DNA of 64,000 nucleotides from positions 1 to 64,000 of the forward strand of contig WBZZ01002188.1 in the NCBI GenBank assembly GCA_019918135.1, in the 5' to 3' direction. Below are positions 1 to 12,332 of the stretch, in pieces. Made by a program: the position numbers and the translations under genes. The notes beneath the pieces are model-generated. The model saw nothing but the letters and a program-made list of their open reading frames with translations, searched no databases and was not told the origin of the DNA. Positions within the stretch are counted from its first letter, which is position 1; each line of letters begins with the position of its first letter. The stretch comes from Paulinella micropora. Taxonomy: Eukaryota; Cercozoa; Imbricatea; Euglyphida; Paulinellidae.

Positions 1-1915
1 ATACGAAGCAAATCTCCGCGAGGCAAAGACGCGAGAAGCAAAGCGGCGAGAGTTTAAAGCAAACGATTACGAAGTTAGGAGGGATAACCAGCTGAACTCT
101 CTCACATTCAAATTTAGGGATTTAGATATAAGCTTCTATGACACTGACGCTCTAGAAGAGAAGGTATTGATACCCGCTATACGATATGCTAGAAGGGAAG
201 GATGACGGCTAACGCGGACGTCAATATATCTATAACATACTCCACAGCTCCTGCTAATGAGCGATACGATCACTATTTAAAAAAGAAAAGTTTCAATTCA
301 TTTCAACTCCGTCAATACGATACAGTATTTATGGATGCTCTGAACGAGTTCAACATAAACAATATTGAAGCTGGCGAGAGAGGATATGAAAGAACCATAC
401 GATACGTGGAAATAACCATAGTTCAAGAAAACGGCGGAGGATGCTATGAAGGAAAAACTGAAAAGAGGGAGAAAGTTGAAGAAGGTAAAAAGATATCTCC
501 GCCAAGCAAAAACAACAACTGCTTATTCTTCTTATGTAAGGATATTCTAAATATTAAACCGATGAACAAGAACCGCTGTAATATTGTCCGAGCCGAATTC
601 AACCTTCCTCCAAACTCCCCCATACCATTTTCAATAGCCGTCAAATATTGAAAAAATATGGAAAGAAGGGAAAACATACGAAATAACAGACCACGTTATG
701 AAGGAAACAGTCAGCACAAATGAAGAAGGACAAGAACCAGATAAACTAATCTTTTTAGAAAATAACCACTATTACGGACTGGTTAAGCAATTCAAGAAGC
801 GGTGCGAAGACTGTTTGAAACTATACTTAAAGAAACATACTTGTAGTCTCAATATGAAGAAGTTTGCTGATATTAGATTGAAGAAGAATGGTAAAAGACA
901 CTTAATAACTAAACTACACACAGAAGAAAAAATAAATAACGACCAAGTTCTCCATTACGATTTGGAAACATTTAGAAATACAACCATCGCGGTCGGCTAC
1001 GATATCCACGAATGCTACATAGTCGGATATACTCAGGGCTCTGAGGGTTTCAAATACATAGCAGGTAAAGACTGTATAAGCCAATTCGTGGACCTTCTAA
1101 TAAAACGAGGCAACCTTATAAAAGAAGGATGGGAGTCGAAATGTAAAAATGACAAACCGCCCGTTCTATATGTTAATGGTTTTAACGGAGCGAACTTTGA
1201 CCACTACTTCATACACCAGGAATTAATTAAAAGAGGTATTAAGATTAAGTCGTCAAAAATTAACAACGGCTCTATCATCTGCTTAGAGTTTGAAAATGTT
1301 AAGATGTGGGATATGTGTAAGCATACTCAAGGAAGTCTTAAAGTAAATCTTGAAAGTATGGGGTGCTCAGTGCTTAAGGAGACTTTGACCACGAACAAGC
1401 ACGCAGATGGAAGATATGGAAGAAAAGATGAAGCAGGACTGTCTGGCTTATCTAAGGAATGATGTTATGGGTTTGAAGGAATTATACGATAAGATAAACA
1501 CTACTATATTTACAGCTCATAAGGTCAATCTAACTTCATACATTTCAACTTCAAGTCTCGCTTTTAACATATGGAAAAAATACGTAGACGGTAAATACGA
1601 GGTGAGACTTCCAACGGTGGAGCAGGAAAGAGCATTTAGAAAATCCATTATCGGCGGAAGGACTTACCCGTCTAAGAGGCGGTTCATTTCAGCTCAGTAT
1701 GAAAGATATTTGAAAAAAGAAATAGGATACACTGATATAGATGATTACCTGATTGATGCGGATGTTGTCTCTCTATACCCATCAGCAATGTTGGATGAGT
1801 TTATGGTTGGTGATATAATAGAAACAATCGGTCCATTCGACCCGCGAAACCTTCAAATCGGTATTTACAACCTTGACTACATTTCTCCAAAAAATATACT
1901 ACACTCCAGAATTGG
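1..1915 (+). pseudogene. Polinton family B DNA polymerase, partial fossil copy
   Basis: This is part of a protein-primed family B DNA polymerase, cut by the window edge on the left and by retroelement X on the right. It corresponds to the same part of the whole gene at 34705-37830. It is a broken copy with a few breaks and belongs to the duplicated block. Confidence 0.85.
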
Positions 1916-4900
1916 CGTTCGCGTCCCCGTTGATTGATACTATCATAAACCTGTCACTCACGGACCTTACCCTACCTTTCCGCACTGCGGTTCGCCGGAA
2001 GAGTTCGTAAGAAGTCAGGTTCAAGCGGCATACAGACGTTTGATTACTTTTTCATTTCCGACTTTACCCGGAGTTACCGTTACTAGGGTAGTTTGATTTG
2101 TCATAAGGACGGATAGTACAATTTCCACTTAATCATTCAGTGATACAGCGGACACTATACTTTGCCACTCTAGTGGCAGTATTAACTTAATCAGTCTTTG
2201 TAGAAATTTTTAGACAAGTATCATCTCGGTGACTGGAGTACATTCATTATATTTTCCCTCCAGCTTATTTGAAAGTTACGTTACGCTTATCTTAGTTTTG
2301 CGACGCACTGTAGTTGTCAGAATTCTCTTTATTAAATTTGCCTTCCCTCCCTTTTGGTAGCTGTGTGAGACAGGACCGGTGGACTCTGAAAGGAGTCGGT
2401 AAAGGCCTCTATAATAAGTATGCTGAGTTGTTCAAAGGTTATGCGCCTTGAGGCCGATAAGGAGTCAGCTTCTCACTGAAGCAGACGTTAAGTGCAATAC
2501 CCATATTAGATGGGAACAATAGAGGATACTCGGATTTCAAAAACAAGTTAGAAAAATATGCTGAAGACATTAGTGCCTGGCACGGGGAATGTGTGAAGCT
2601 AGCCTTCGCCAACCCCGCAAAAGCAAAGGTTAAATACCCCTATGACCACGCCGAGGCGATGGATCTAGAGGAGAGGGATTTGCCTGAAGAGCCGGAGTCA
2701 GAGGACACTCCTGACACAGAGTCAGAGACAGAGTCAGAAACAGAGACACTGAAAGACGAGCAGAAAACAAGACACTGCAATACAGTTATCCATAAAGTTA
2801 GGCCACGCACGAAAGTCCCATTGCAAAAGCCTAAAGATTGGGACAAGATGGATAAGGAGAAGAAGATGAGGTGGAGAGAGAAGCACGCGAAGAAGCAGAA
2901 GAGAGAAATAAGAAGACAGACGAGGAGAGCACACTCCATAAGAGTGAAAGCTGTACAAAGAAGAAGAAGTATTACGAAAAGATGCGTGCCTTGCAGCTTG
3001 TGCTTTCTGTTGACTTTTCTCACACTCTTGTCGTACAATATCTGAGGACCAAGACTCCCAACGGCCCGATAGAGATGATAGAGTTAGTCAGGGCCAAGTT
3101 TGGTTCAGTGGGAGATGTGAGCAAACGTATCAATGCTGAGAGGTTTGAACACATCTACCCAAAACCAGGGACAAATGTAGGCACCGGGTGAAGCTACTAC
3201 CTCGCCTTCAAAAGCGAGGTAGAGAGCTTACGAACACACCCCTTTGAAGAGGAAGAGTTAACTCGTAAGCTGCTTCAAAGGCTGGCCAAAAACCGTGCCT
3301 TTGGTAGCGATTACGAGGCTAACTAGTTCAATCTTCCCGCAAACCTAAGATCTAAGCATGATGACTTAGTTGAGAGTGCGAGGATAAGTGGGAGATATGG
3401 AAGAAAGGGAAGGGGAGAAGGGAGGAAAGCAGAGATGAAGACGAGAGCAGGAGACGTAGAAAGCAGAAAGGACAGGAGACAAACCATATGATGGATGATC
3501 AGGATGACGATAAAGGGGGTGAGGGTAAGACAGGTAAGTTGAGAAAGAAGAAAGAATGGTGGCTGAAAGTCACCTGCTATGCTTGCGAGAAGGTGGGGCA
3601 TACGAAGGCGTATTGCCCAAAACTAAAAAAGAAACTCCAAAAGCAGGAAGAAGAAGAGAAAACCCCTAAAGGCAAGAACAAAAAGGGCCAAAATAAAGGC
3701 AAAGGGAAGAAAGATATAGCTCTGTTAAGGGAGGAAGAGAGGGAGGATGACGAAGAACAGGGAGGGTGGCAAGAGAGCGATAGCGATGCGCTTCTTGTTT
3801 TCATGAGGGGTGACAAGCCCGACGTCCCTGGGGAGGTAACCCCTGACGACGATGGTGGGGGAGAGCGAGCGAAGTTCAGGGTGACCCTATGAGTGATTCT
3901 GAAAGAGGTGGTCGTCCCCCGCTGGCTAGCCCTAGCTTAGGGAGTCCCTTAGCGAAAACTAGTCGGGTTGTGGATTCGTCCCAACCTATCATCTCACCCA
4001 ACTTCAGTCGTCAGCTACCGCGCCCCCCCCCCCCCACACACACACACAACGATTCCCTCAGAGTCTGAGGAGATTCTGAACAAAACCCCCCTGCCCAAAC
4101 CAAATAAACCCCCTCTAATCATGAACAGCTATAGTCAATCCCAGCCTCGGTCCACTAAATCTCTGGGGAAAAACAACAGAAATAAACCCTGCAATATTTC
4201 TCTAGAGAGGGAGCAAAAGGGAATAAATGCATCGCAAGCAAAGCGGGTGGTTTTCGGTTGTTATTGCGGCTATCATACCAAAAACCAGGACGATGAGTTT
4301 CCCTGGAGCCCGGGCCCCAAGTCCCCTTATTATCCGGATGAGCTAGGTTTGTTAGCTGCAGCTGAGGAGATAGGAGAGAACGAGATCGCACGCGCATGCC
4401 ACCTCACAACTGCAATAACAGCAGAGACTGCAGAGACAGAGAGAGAGAGAAAGTGAGGCGAGAGGGAAGAGTAGTAGGGCAGAAGTGAGGGGGAGTGGCA
4501 AAAGAGACAGTGCTCCACAACCAGAACCCACGCCTACCTTATCTATTCACTACCGCACAACATCACAAGACATGCAAGCCACCTCAACCACAAACTTGGA
4601 TACAGTCTGATCATGAATGAGTGTGGGAGACCATCTGGTCTACCCAGTGCTGGTGCAGGAGGCAAGGAGGGCAAGGAGGAGGCAACGGCAGTGGCAATAG
4701 AAACAACGCCACCACAACCAGGTCCCACACTCCAAGCATCAGAACAAACACCTCCCATCATCACATTCAAAGACATTGCACTTATTGCACAACAACTTAC
4801 AACAACATGCATAAGAGGGAGCAATGGGAGAGTAATGAGAGTAAGTGAGGGTAAGCTTGTGGAAGACGAGTTTTTGTCTGATGTGGTGAGGGCAATAGAG

Positions 4901-5437
4901 GGGGTGTACATATCTCACGCATCCCGCACCACCATCACACCACCAGGGGGACCACGAACATCAACCACCACATCACAATCATCCACCCCCACCAAGCCTA
5001 TCACCGCTAATTACTCATTAGAATTAGCCGGAGAGGAAGGGAGAAATAGGAAGAACACGATAGTGCAGGATAGCGGGTCCATTAGGGGCATAGCTTGCAA
5101 TCCGGAAATGCTTCACGACGTTAAGTCTGTAGCTCCCAATTATTAAGCTTAATTACCGGAAACGGCGAGTGTCAGATGGGAATAGCCATGTGACAGTGTA
5201 ATATTATTGCTGTTATTTCACAGTTTTTTATGTTTTTCCACCGTTGGCCTCATATATCACATCCGGTTTTTCACCGCTTTATTACCTCAGTATTACCAAT
5301 TTACTTAGTTCATTTCCATTTACTTCATTTGGATCAATTGCCTAATTATGCAAGTCGGTTACCGGAATTGCATGATTATTTGCCTTATGACTTTCTCACA
5401 AGCACAGCCTTGCTCGTAAGAATCACAAGCAAATAAT
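1916..5437 (+). mobile_element. Retroelement X, gag-bearing Ty1/copia-like fragment, copy 1
   Basis: This is a 3.5-kb fossil piece of an LTR-type retroelement, nearly identical to 14778-18303. A leader of about 0.5 kb without a clear ORF is followed by gag-like coding sequence with an acidic TESETESETE stretch, a lysine/arginine-rich region and a CCHC zinc knuckle near 3570-3620, then a proline-rich stretch with a C-run and (CA)n, and a last ORF ending at 5146. Bases 5147-5437 are AT-rich and without a gene. No polymerase domains and no matching terminal repeats are seen. It is broken, with several breaks, and is abutted by a Polinton end. Confidence 0.7.
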
Positions 5438-5753
5438 AGAAGATGATTATCCTTTTTTTAGGGTCATTTTTAAGAAAATGCCCTCTAAAAAAGGATCTTT
5501 TCAGACCCAAATCGCTATTTTTAAACATCATAAAGAAATCATGTAGAAATCAAGAAGGAAGCGAAATGAGATGATAGAATAATTCGATACGTAGAAAAGT
5601 AAAATAGAATTGGACAGCCAAACTTCGATGCGACTGCGCGGTGATTTTTGTCGCAGCGTCGCACGCTTTTTCTCTCTTGCGATAGTTTCTGCTGTTTTTG
5701 TCGCACAAACGCACAAACGCAAAAACCACAAAACGCACAAAACCACGAACATA

Positions 5754-6242
5754 ATGTCCATTAATCTCATTCCAAATAACATAAAAGATAAAGATATGTG
5801 GAAAGAGCAGTTTAAAGTAGGTAGATATGGAATAAAAAAACTAAATGAAATGAAAATAAAGCAAGAGAAAGAGATAGAGAAAGATGAGATGATAATTGAG
5901 AATATGAAGAAAGAGTTGGAAAAAAAGAAAGAGAGACTAGATGCGTTGAATGAGATGATATTCGAAAGTGAGAAGGAGAGATATGATATCGAAGAAGACT
6001 TAATGGAGGATAGAAGAAAGAAGATGAAAAAGAGAAAGATTGAAAGTGAGTTGGGATTGATGAAGCAGTGGAAGAGAGGGAATAGGGGAATGTTGAAAGC
6101 AGGAGAGATAGCAGAAATGGAAAGAAGGATTGAAAATGGAACGACGTTTGCTGAGGCGTGCGTGATGATGAAAAGAATAGATGAAATAAGTGAAAAGGGG
6201 AGAGAGGGAGACAGGAATATGAACAGGGCTTACAGGGAATAA
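5754..6242 (+). CDS. Polinton coiled-coil protein, duplicate copy
   Basis: This duplicates the 162-residue coiled-coil protein described at 18620-19108. It starts at the ATG before SINLIPN, just inside the terminal repeat. The protein is nearly all Lys, Glu, Met and Arg in heptad-like spacing. Function unknown. Confidence 0.65.
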   Translation: MSINLIPNNIKDKDMWKEQFKVGRYGIKKLNEMKIKQEKEIEKDEMIIENMKKELEKKKERLDALNEMIFESEKERYDIEEDLMEDRRKKMKKRKIESELGLMKQWKRGNRGMLKAGEIAEMERRIENGTTFAEACVMMKRIDEISEKGREGDRNMNRAYRE

Positions 6243-6326
6243 AATACTTTTATATTATGTCCTGGGCACGACAATAAACTACCCCTACATAAACACATAT
6301 TGTCCCTCTGTGTGTTTATGTAGGCG

Positions 6327-6824
6327 ATGGACGATTTAGCGGCCGCGTTGGAAGGCGTCCAGTTTGCCCCCGACCCCATCCAGCCCGTTCCAGCCCCAGC
6401 CCCAGCCCTGCCCGACCCAGCCCCAGCCGACCCTGCTCCTGCCGACCCTGCCCCGCGCCCAATCGTTGCTCCTCCTGTTGGATGGATAAATTTTGCGAAC
6501 ATTCACGCAGAAGAATGGATAAACAACAGGAAATGTGTGATGGTCCCGAGAGACTTTATCTTGTCTAAGAAAAGTGTTATCGCTTTTGATTTCAAATCCG
6601 ACATTCGCAACCACATTCGTCGGGAAGAAGCAAAGGAGAATGACTTTTTTTTCAGGGTGGTTGATGTTGATAGCACAATCAAGAGGCCGAGAAATGAACA
6701 ATTGTTTCTCGTGGCAGTTGGGGGGCCTGATGAGGTAATAATATTTAATTCACTTACCGCGATTAACAGAAAATTACAGCACAGGGCGATGTTAATCAAG
6801 TGGATTGTTCCGTTGTGGGTCTAA
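6327..6824 (+). CDS. Polinton small protein with Pro/Ala-rich N-terminus, duplicate copy
   Basis: This duplicates the gene at 19193-19633. The predicted lengths of the two copies differ (165 and 146 residues), so one may be broken. An N-terminal proline/alanine/aspartate repeat (about residues 18-45) precedes a compact domain that starts VGWINFANIHAEEW. Not recognised. Confidence 0.6.
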   Translation: MDDLAAALEGVQFAPDPIQPVPAPAPALPDPAPADPAPADPAPRPIVAPPVGWINFANIHAEEWINNRKCVMVPRDFILSKKSVIAFDFKSDIRNHIRREEAKENDFFFRVVDVDSTIKRPRNEQLFLVAVGGPDEVIIFNSLTAINRKLQHRAMLIKWIVPLWV

Positions 6825-6835
6825 TAAAATCTTTC

Positions 6836-7804
6836 TCACAAATCTAATATTACTTTTGCTTTCTTTTCTCTCTTGCTCGTCCTAACATTTCCCTCATCCA
6901 CGTCTTCTCTCTTTAACTGTTCCTTTGTTTTCTTTTCTTTTGTTATTTCTTTTACTTGTTCTTTTATTTGTTTTTCTTCATCGGCCGGTTTATCAAACTT
7001 AGTTTTCAATAGTTCACGAGGGCTGACCAGCTCATCCGAATTTAATATCAACTTGAAACCGGAACGGCCAACGACTGTATAAATTTGTTTACTGTATTGC
7101 TTGCCGCCTTTAGAAAATAAATTCCTCTTTAGCTCCTTTCTTACCTTGTCGCCTTTTTCAAATTCGTCTACTAACCCATCCCGCTGAATACGTTGTTTAT
7201 TTTTATTTACACCCTTAAATACATCTATCGGCCGGGCTTTAATTGTTCTATGAAACCGCATATTATAAGCGTCTACCATGTCATTAATATAAGTTAGCCA
7301 GTCAAAATTGCCGTTAGTTTCGAATAGCATGTCCAGCCATCTACGTATTGTTCTTATAACCCGGTCAACGATAGCAAGCGCCCGATGGTCTCCTATTTCA
7401 ACAGTCCGATGTTCGACGTTGTTATCTCTGAAATAATCTTTAACCATTCCTTTATATTCACTTCCGCTATCTGTTGTAATGCTTTCCGGTGTGTATGGTA
7501 TTGATTTCAAAGCCATATAAACTTCTTTCGCCGTTTTGTTTTTAAGCGGTTTAATGATTAAAAATCGACTATGAGTGTCAATCCAAAATAACATCCAAGC
7601 ATAGCCTTTATTTCCTTTCTTATCTTTCAACTTTGACATATCGGCCAAATCTACAAATACTTGTTTAAGTGGTTTATCAGACCATATTGTATTCCATTTA
7701 TCCGTTGGTAATCTTTTCTGGTAATGTATTTCAAGAGCTTGCTGTTCCTTTCTCTCATCTTCATCCTCCGCACCTCCCGGATTACTATGTTTGTTGTCCA
7801 TCAC
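6836..7804 (-). CDS. Polinton rve-type integrase, duplicate copy
   Basis: This duplicates the 322-residue integrase at 19703-20671, with the same predicted protein. See that entry for domains. It lies in the truncated left-end copy, so it is part of a broken element. Confidence 0.85.
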   Translation of the reverse strand: MMDNKHSNPGGAEDEDERKEQQALEIHYQKRLPTDKWNTIWSDKPLKQVFVDLADMSKLKDKKGNKGYAWMLFWIDTHSRFLIIKPLKNKTAKEVYMALKSIPYTPESITTDSGSEYKGMVKDYFRDNNVEHRTVEIGDHRALAIVDRVIRTIRRWLDMLFETNGNFDWLTYINDMVDAYNMRFHRTIKARPIDVFKGVNKNKQRIQRDGLVDEFEKGDKVRKELKRNLFSKGGKQYSKQIYTVVGRSGFKLILNSDELVSPRELLKTKFDKPADEEKQIKEQVKEITKEKKTKEQLKREDVDEGNVRTSKREKKAKVILDL

Positions 7805-7818
7805 CTCCCTTCGGGTTT

Positions 7819-8076
7819 CTAATACTTAATGACACCTAACGCTGTATCCTTATATATTAATCTTTCTTTTTTTTCAAGTTCAAAACAATAATTAGAACAA
7901 AACTCGTACGTATAAAATCGGTCGAAACTGTCGTCAATCGCCGTAATCTGTCGGTTCGCTAAACACAGAGTTAATCCACACACATAGCAACTATCGAAGT
8001 CGTAATCATCATGATTATATAGATAGTCCATAATGTATAGACGGACATCGAGCGGTAAGTTTTTTATCTTCGACAT
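7819..8076 (-). CDS. Small Cys-containing F-box-like protein, duplicate copy
   Basis: This duplicates the 85-residue protein at 20686-20943, with the same predicted sequence. It lies 14 bp upstream of the integrase start on the same strand. Confidence 0.6.
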   Translation of the reverse strand: MSKIKNLPLDVRLYIMDYLYNHDDYDFDSCYVCGLTLCLANRQITAIDDSFDRFYTYEFCSNYCFELEKKERLIYKDTALGVIKY

Positions 8077-8081
8077 CTATA

Positions 8082-8588
8082 TTAAAACTTTAAAAACATT
8101 TTTGAAATATCATTACTTTCTTTTTTTGTCTTCTCCGGCTGTCCAGCATAAACATTGACATTAACACGGCCGGTCTTTTTTCCCCCTTTCTTCGGATGAG
8201 GCTCCTCCTCGCTTTCCTCGCTTTCCTCGCTCTCATTATCGCTTTCTTCCACTTTCTTTTTTATCACCTTCTTTACCTTCTTCTGTTTGGTCTTCAGTTT
8301 CATACCAGCAACCCGTCTGGCAACGATATCTACAAAGTCCTGTTCGACCTCTTCATCGCTTTCACTACTTTCCTCGATTGGCTCACCATCTCTGCCGTCT
8401 ATCATATCCTTCGCCAACTGCTTCTTAGTAATGTGTTCCATCTTTTCGTCTTCATTCATTTCTTTCACATTCTTCGCCTCTTCCTCCGCTAGTAATTCCC
8501 TTGCCCTCTCAATCTTTCTCTGCCCAGCCTTTTCCTTTCGCCTCGCATTAGCGATTTTAAGATTTTCTACCGAAGATTTACCCGGCAT
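8082..8588 (-). CDS. Charged Lys/Glu/Ser-rich protein, duplicate copy
   Basis: This duplicates the 168-residue charged protein at 20949-21455, with the same predicted sequence. It diverges from the fibre gene that starts at 8653. Confidence 0.6.
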   Translation of the reverse strand: MPGKSSVENLKIANARRKEKAGQRKIERARELLAEEEAKNVKEMNEDEKMEHITKKQLAKDMIDGRDGEPIEESSESDEEVEQDFVDIVARRVAGMKLKTKQKKVKKVIKKKVEESDNESEESEESEEEPHPKKGGKKTGRVNVNVYAGQPEKTKKESNDISKMFLKF

Positions 8589-8652
8589 AATTGTTTGCTA
8601 TGGGTTGGTATATTTTCCTAAATATAATATTTTAATTAAGATAATATATACA

Positions 8653-10690
8653 ATGAGCCAATATAAATCGCTATTAGGCTTGTCTGAAATCGCGGTGGAC
8701 TCATTGGACATAGCCAACCTTGATTTAACGAACACAAACATAGTGGGTTTATATACAGACCGCATACCAGAAGATGCCGACCCCGTAAATCTTTATTTTA
8801 CAGACGGGCGATTTGATGCAAGGTTGGCTTTAAAATCAACGGCTGACTTAAAAGAGGGCACTAATCTATACTATACTGACGGAAGGTTTGACACACGGCT
8901 AGCCACTAAATCAATAGATGCTTTAAGTGATGTAGTCATAACAGGCACACCATCCAATAACCAATTACTCATTTATAGCACGGGTCAATGGAGAAATACA
9001 AACTCACCTTTTCTTAGATTGGATGGCCTCACTATGATGTTTGGAGATTTGAATATGGGAAGTTTTAATATAGTAAATGTCGGTAATGTTGATGGTGTGG
9101 ATGTTTCGGCTCTTGACACAGCAGTCGTTAAACTAACAGGAGACCAAACCATAGCAGGAATTAAGACATTTAGCAGTATAATAAATGCTAGTGCGGGTAT
9201 TGATATGAAAAGCCAAAGCATAACGAATGTAAATCTTGTTGATGGTGTAGATGTTTCCGCTCTTGACACAGCAGTCGTTAAACTAACAGGCGACCAAACA
9301 ATAACTGGGAATAAAACATTTACTACTTATGTGGCCGTAAAAGACTCAAATCCATTAAACACTGGCAAGTTATTCTTCAATTACAACAATAATATGGGTT
9401 CTATTTATTCGTCGGAGGCAGGTGGGGCGACGGGCTATCCATTATCTTTTGTCGGCTCGTCCATACTTTTTGCTCCAACAACAGGGGGCGGAATGACATT
9501 GACAAATAATGTTTTAAATTTTAACAGCACGACAGCAATCAGCGGACTGCCAGCGCCATTCTACGACGGCGATGCTTCAACAAAGGCTTACACCGATACG
9601 AAACTGGCAAAGGACGGCACAGTGGCTATGACGGGCAGTTTAAATATGGGAGGATTTTCAATTACAAATGTTAATCTTGTTGATGGTATTGATGTTTCGG
9701 CTATTGATACCGCAGTCGTTAAACTAACAGGAGACCAAACCATAGCAGGAACCAAAACATTCAGCAATGTGGTAAATGCGAGTGCGGGGATTGATATGAA
9801 AAGCCAAAGCATAACAAATGTTAATCTTGTTGATGGTGTTGATGTTTCTACTCTTGATACTTCGGTTGTCAAACTAACAGGAGACCAAACCATAGCAGGG
9901 AATAAAAAATTTACTTCAACAATAGAAGTGCGGGGTGCTACTGCTCCAACCGCTTTTGATGGTATCGGTATTGCCTTTGATACGGCAACAAATATAGGAG
10001 AGATTGTGGCACAAAAAATAGCAACCGCTGTCTATTATCCGATACAAATAACAGGGTCATATGTTGATTTATATGCGGGTGATAATGTAATCGCGACAGC
10101 AACGGGCACGACACTATCTTTAAACAACAGAAAAATAACAAACTTAGCCACACCAACAGCAACAACGGACGGAGCGACAAAAGGGTATGCTGACACATTG
10201 GACGACCAAAATGTGAAACTCACAGGAAACCAAACCATAGCAGGAATTAAGACATATAGCAGTGGTCTTGAAATAACAGGAAATTCAATAAATGCTACAA
10301 CAAAAGGAACATTCGTGGTTTTCAATTCTACCAGTAATATCGGGTCAATTGCTAGTTTGGATATGAAAACAGCGACATATTACAACTTTGAAATTTCTGC
10401 GAAAAAAATAAGTTTTATTATTGACGGGACGATTGTCGGTTGGGTAAATGCTTCGGGGCTAGATTGTAATAGTAGCAAAATAGCAAACCTTGGAACTCCG
10501 ACATTATCAACGGACGGAGCTACAAAAGGGTATGCGGACACATTGGACGGTCAAAATGTAAAACTAACAGGGGACCAAACAATAACGGGAATTAAAATAT
10601 TTAATGGAAGTAGAAATGATGTAAAAGCACTGACCTTATTAAGCCAAGCCGATTTCAATAATGTGGATATCATTAATGGCGGAAATATAA
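8653..10690 (+). pseudogene. Polinton fibre protein, N-terminal part of a truncated duplicate
   Basis: This is the N-terminal part of the repetitive fibre gene, the same as the start of 21520-25260. The copy ends where the direct repeat ends, and a filler plus inverted sequence follow. It lacks the C-terminal S74 region and is a broken copy. Confidence 0.85.
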
Positions 10691-10704
10691 TGGCGGGGAC
10701 GCGA

Positions 10705-11507
10705 TTTCATCAATGAACGCCAATGTTGCTACACACCTAAATTCCACAGGAAAAATAACATTTGTTCGTCGAGTTGCTCATAACGATGATCCTGTCGTTC
10801 TAGCTACGTTTGTAAATCACGTTGAGTCGTGCCCACATCTGGGACGGATGATTTCCGGAAGGTCGAATGGTCAGCAAAGCCGGGTGACCTTGCACTGCCT
10901 CTGCCAGTATAGAGCGCACTCGTACTTGTAGCTGTAGGCGTAGTTGTGCTGGTAGGCACGCTTCCAGGTCGGCGAAAGTGTAGCCGGCATCCAGGGCGTC
11001 CAAAGCTTGTTTCATTTATGTGAGCGGGTGGGCTGGGTCGCCTGCTTGCGCCTCATCTTGAATATTATTGAGTTCAACAGCGCTAGGTGTCACATAAGCT
11101 CTCAGTTGTGCCAGTGTTAGTGGATCATGCGGGTCGGCGAGGCAGATGAGGAACAGCGGGTCGGAACCTTCCATCATTTGTAGTAAATTCCATCTCCAAT
11201 CGTCGTAAGCATCGGGTGGCTTCAATGGGAGGTGAGGGACCTTGAACGAGAGTCGCGCAGGCTCGTAACCTAAAGTTGTATTTGCTGCCATAATATCAAA
11301 ATCGATAAAGCGTTCGTGAGTACTTTAGTAAAACGATCAATTTACTTTAATGATAAAACAATTCGTGGAGAATGTGACCGACCTTCTGATCTTAAACTCA
11401 ATGGTACAGCTGATTTAATTGACTGATAAGAGTCACAAATTATCATGATAGACACAGTCATAAATATTATCATATGACTGACCATATGACTGGCAGTCAA
11501 TATTATT
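10705..11507 (-). mobile_element. Retroelement Y 5' part, inverted partial duplicate
   Basis: This is the reverse complement of 39044-39846 and contains the leader and the start of the Y gag region. Its right edge carries ATTATT (11502-11507), the inverted form of the Polinton target duplication. It is a broken fossil and was brought here as part of the 4.07-kb inverted repeat arm. Confidence 0.8.
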
Positions 11508-11829
11508 AGAAGATGATTATCCTTTTTTTAGGGTCATTTTTAAGAAAATGCCCTCTAAAAAAGGATCTTTTCAGACCCAAATCGCTATTTTTAAACATCA
11601 TAAAGAAATCATGTAGAAATCAAGAAGGAAGCGAAATGAGATTATAGAATAATTCGATACGTAGAAAAGTAAAATAGAATTGGACAGCCAAACTTCGATG
11701 CGACTGCGCGGTGATTTTTGTCGCAGCGTCGCACGCTTTTTCTCTCTTGCGATAGTTTCTGCTGTTTTTGTCGCACAAACGCAAAAACGCAAAAAAGTTG
11801 AAAGGCAGAACTAGACACATTAAAAGAAA

Positions 11830-12264
11830 ATGCCTGTAATGAAAGCGTCCTACATCATAAGAAATCAAAATTTAATTATTTATCATTTAATTAATTATCA
11901 TTTAAAAAAATATCATAACAACTATATACCCTACGGGCATAGACCGTATAGAAATAAAATCATGGTGTTCATCGGAACGAAAGTTGTCGGGGTGTCATTT
12001 GAGGGAAGACAAAATAATTTAATATATCTCATTCGTAATCCAAGAACGAATGTTTATATAGTGAAAGAACCGAATAATCCATTCGACAAAAATGCTATTA
12101 AAGTTGAAACAAGTGATGGAAAACATTTGGGCTATGTGGCGAAAGAACTAGCAAAAGAAATAAACGAGAAACTACCAGAAAAACGAAAAGTTCATTATAA
12201 AGTATATGGTGGTGGTCAAGGTAAGAATTACGGAATGGAGATAACAATTCAAGTGAAACAATAA
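11830..12264 (+). CDS. HIRAN-domain protein, duplicate copy
   Basis: This duplicates the protein at 38287-38721, with the same predicted 144 residues. See that entry for the domain. Confidence 0.7.
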   Translation: MPVMKASYIIRNQNLIIYHLINYHLKKYHNNYIPYGHRPYRNKIMVFIGTKVVGVSFEGRQNNLIYLIRNPRTNVYIVKEPNNPFDKNAIKVETSDGKHLGYVAKELAKEINEKLPEKRKVHYKVYGGGQGKNYGMEITIQVKQ

Positions 12265-12332
12265 GAATTAATTTTTCATTTATATAATTATGATTATTAT
12301 TATATAACAATAAGTTTAGTGAAAAAGGTTCT

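Larger units (their letters stand above)
1..10690 (+). repeat. Large direct repeat, copy 1
   Basis: This stretch matches 12857-23557 base for base except for about a dozen one-base-scale differences, mostly in homopolymer runs. It begins inside a DNA polymerase gene at the window edge and stops abruptly inside the fibre gene of a Polinton. The match includes the same X-to-Polinton target site, so the two copies come from one event. It may be a recent segmental duplication or an assembly error; the sequence alone cannot decide. Confidence 0.9.
5438..10690 (+). mobile_element. Polinton left end, partial duplicate
   Basis: This 5.25-kb partial copy of the element at 18304-39043 begins with the intact terminal repeat next to the AATAAT target site (5432-5437) and ends abruptly inside the fibre gene. 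Parts: terminal repeat 5438-5726, coiled-coil protein, small protein, integrase, two small minus-strand genes, and the N-terminal part of the fibre. It is a broken fossil that is almost identical to the complete copy, so very young or an assembly duplicate. Confidence 0.85.

Noticed and set aside
2640-3045. Minus-strand frames opposite the X retroelement gag
   Set aside because: Ser- and Leu-rich composition comes from reading acidic and basic repeats on the other strand. No independent support.
8287-8652. Upstream extension of the fibre frame antisense to the charged protein gene
   Set aside because: The open frame before the MSQYKSL start is a shadow of the minus-strand Lys/Glu/Ser-rich gene. 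A TATA-like box and the family pattern support the later start at 8653 (and 21520).
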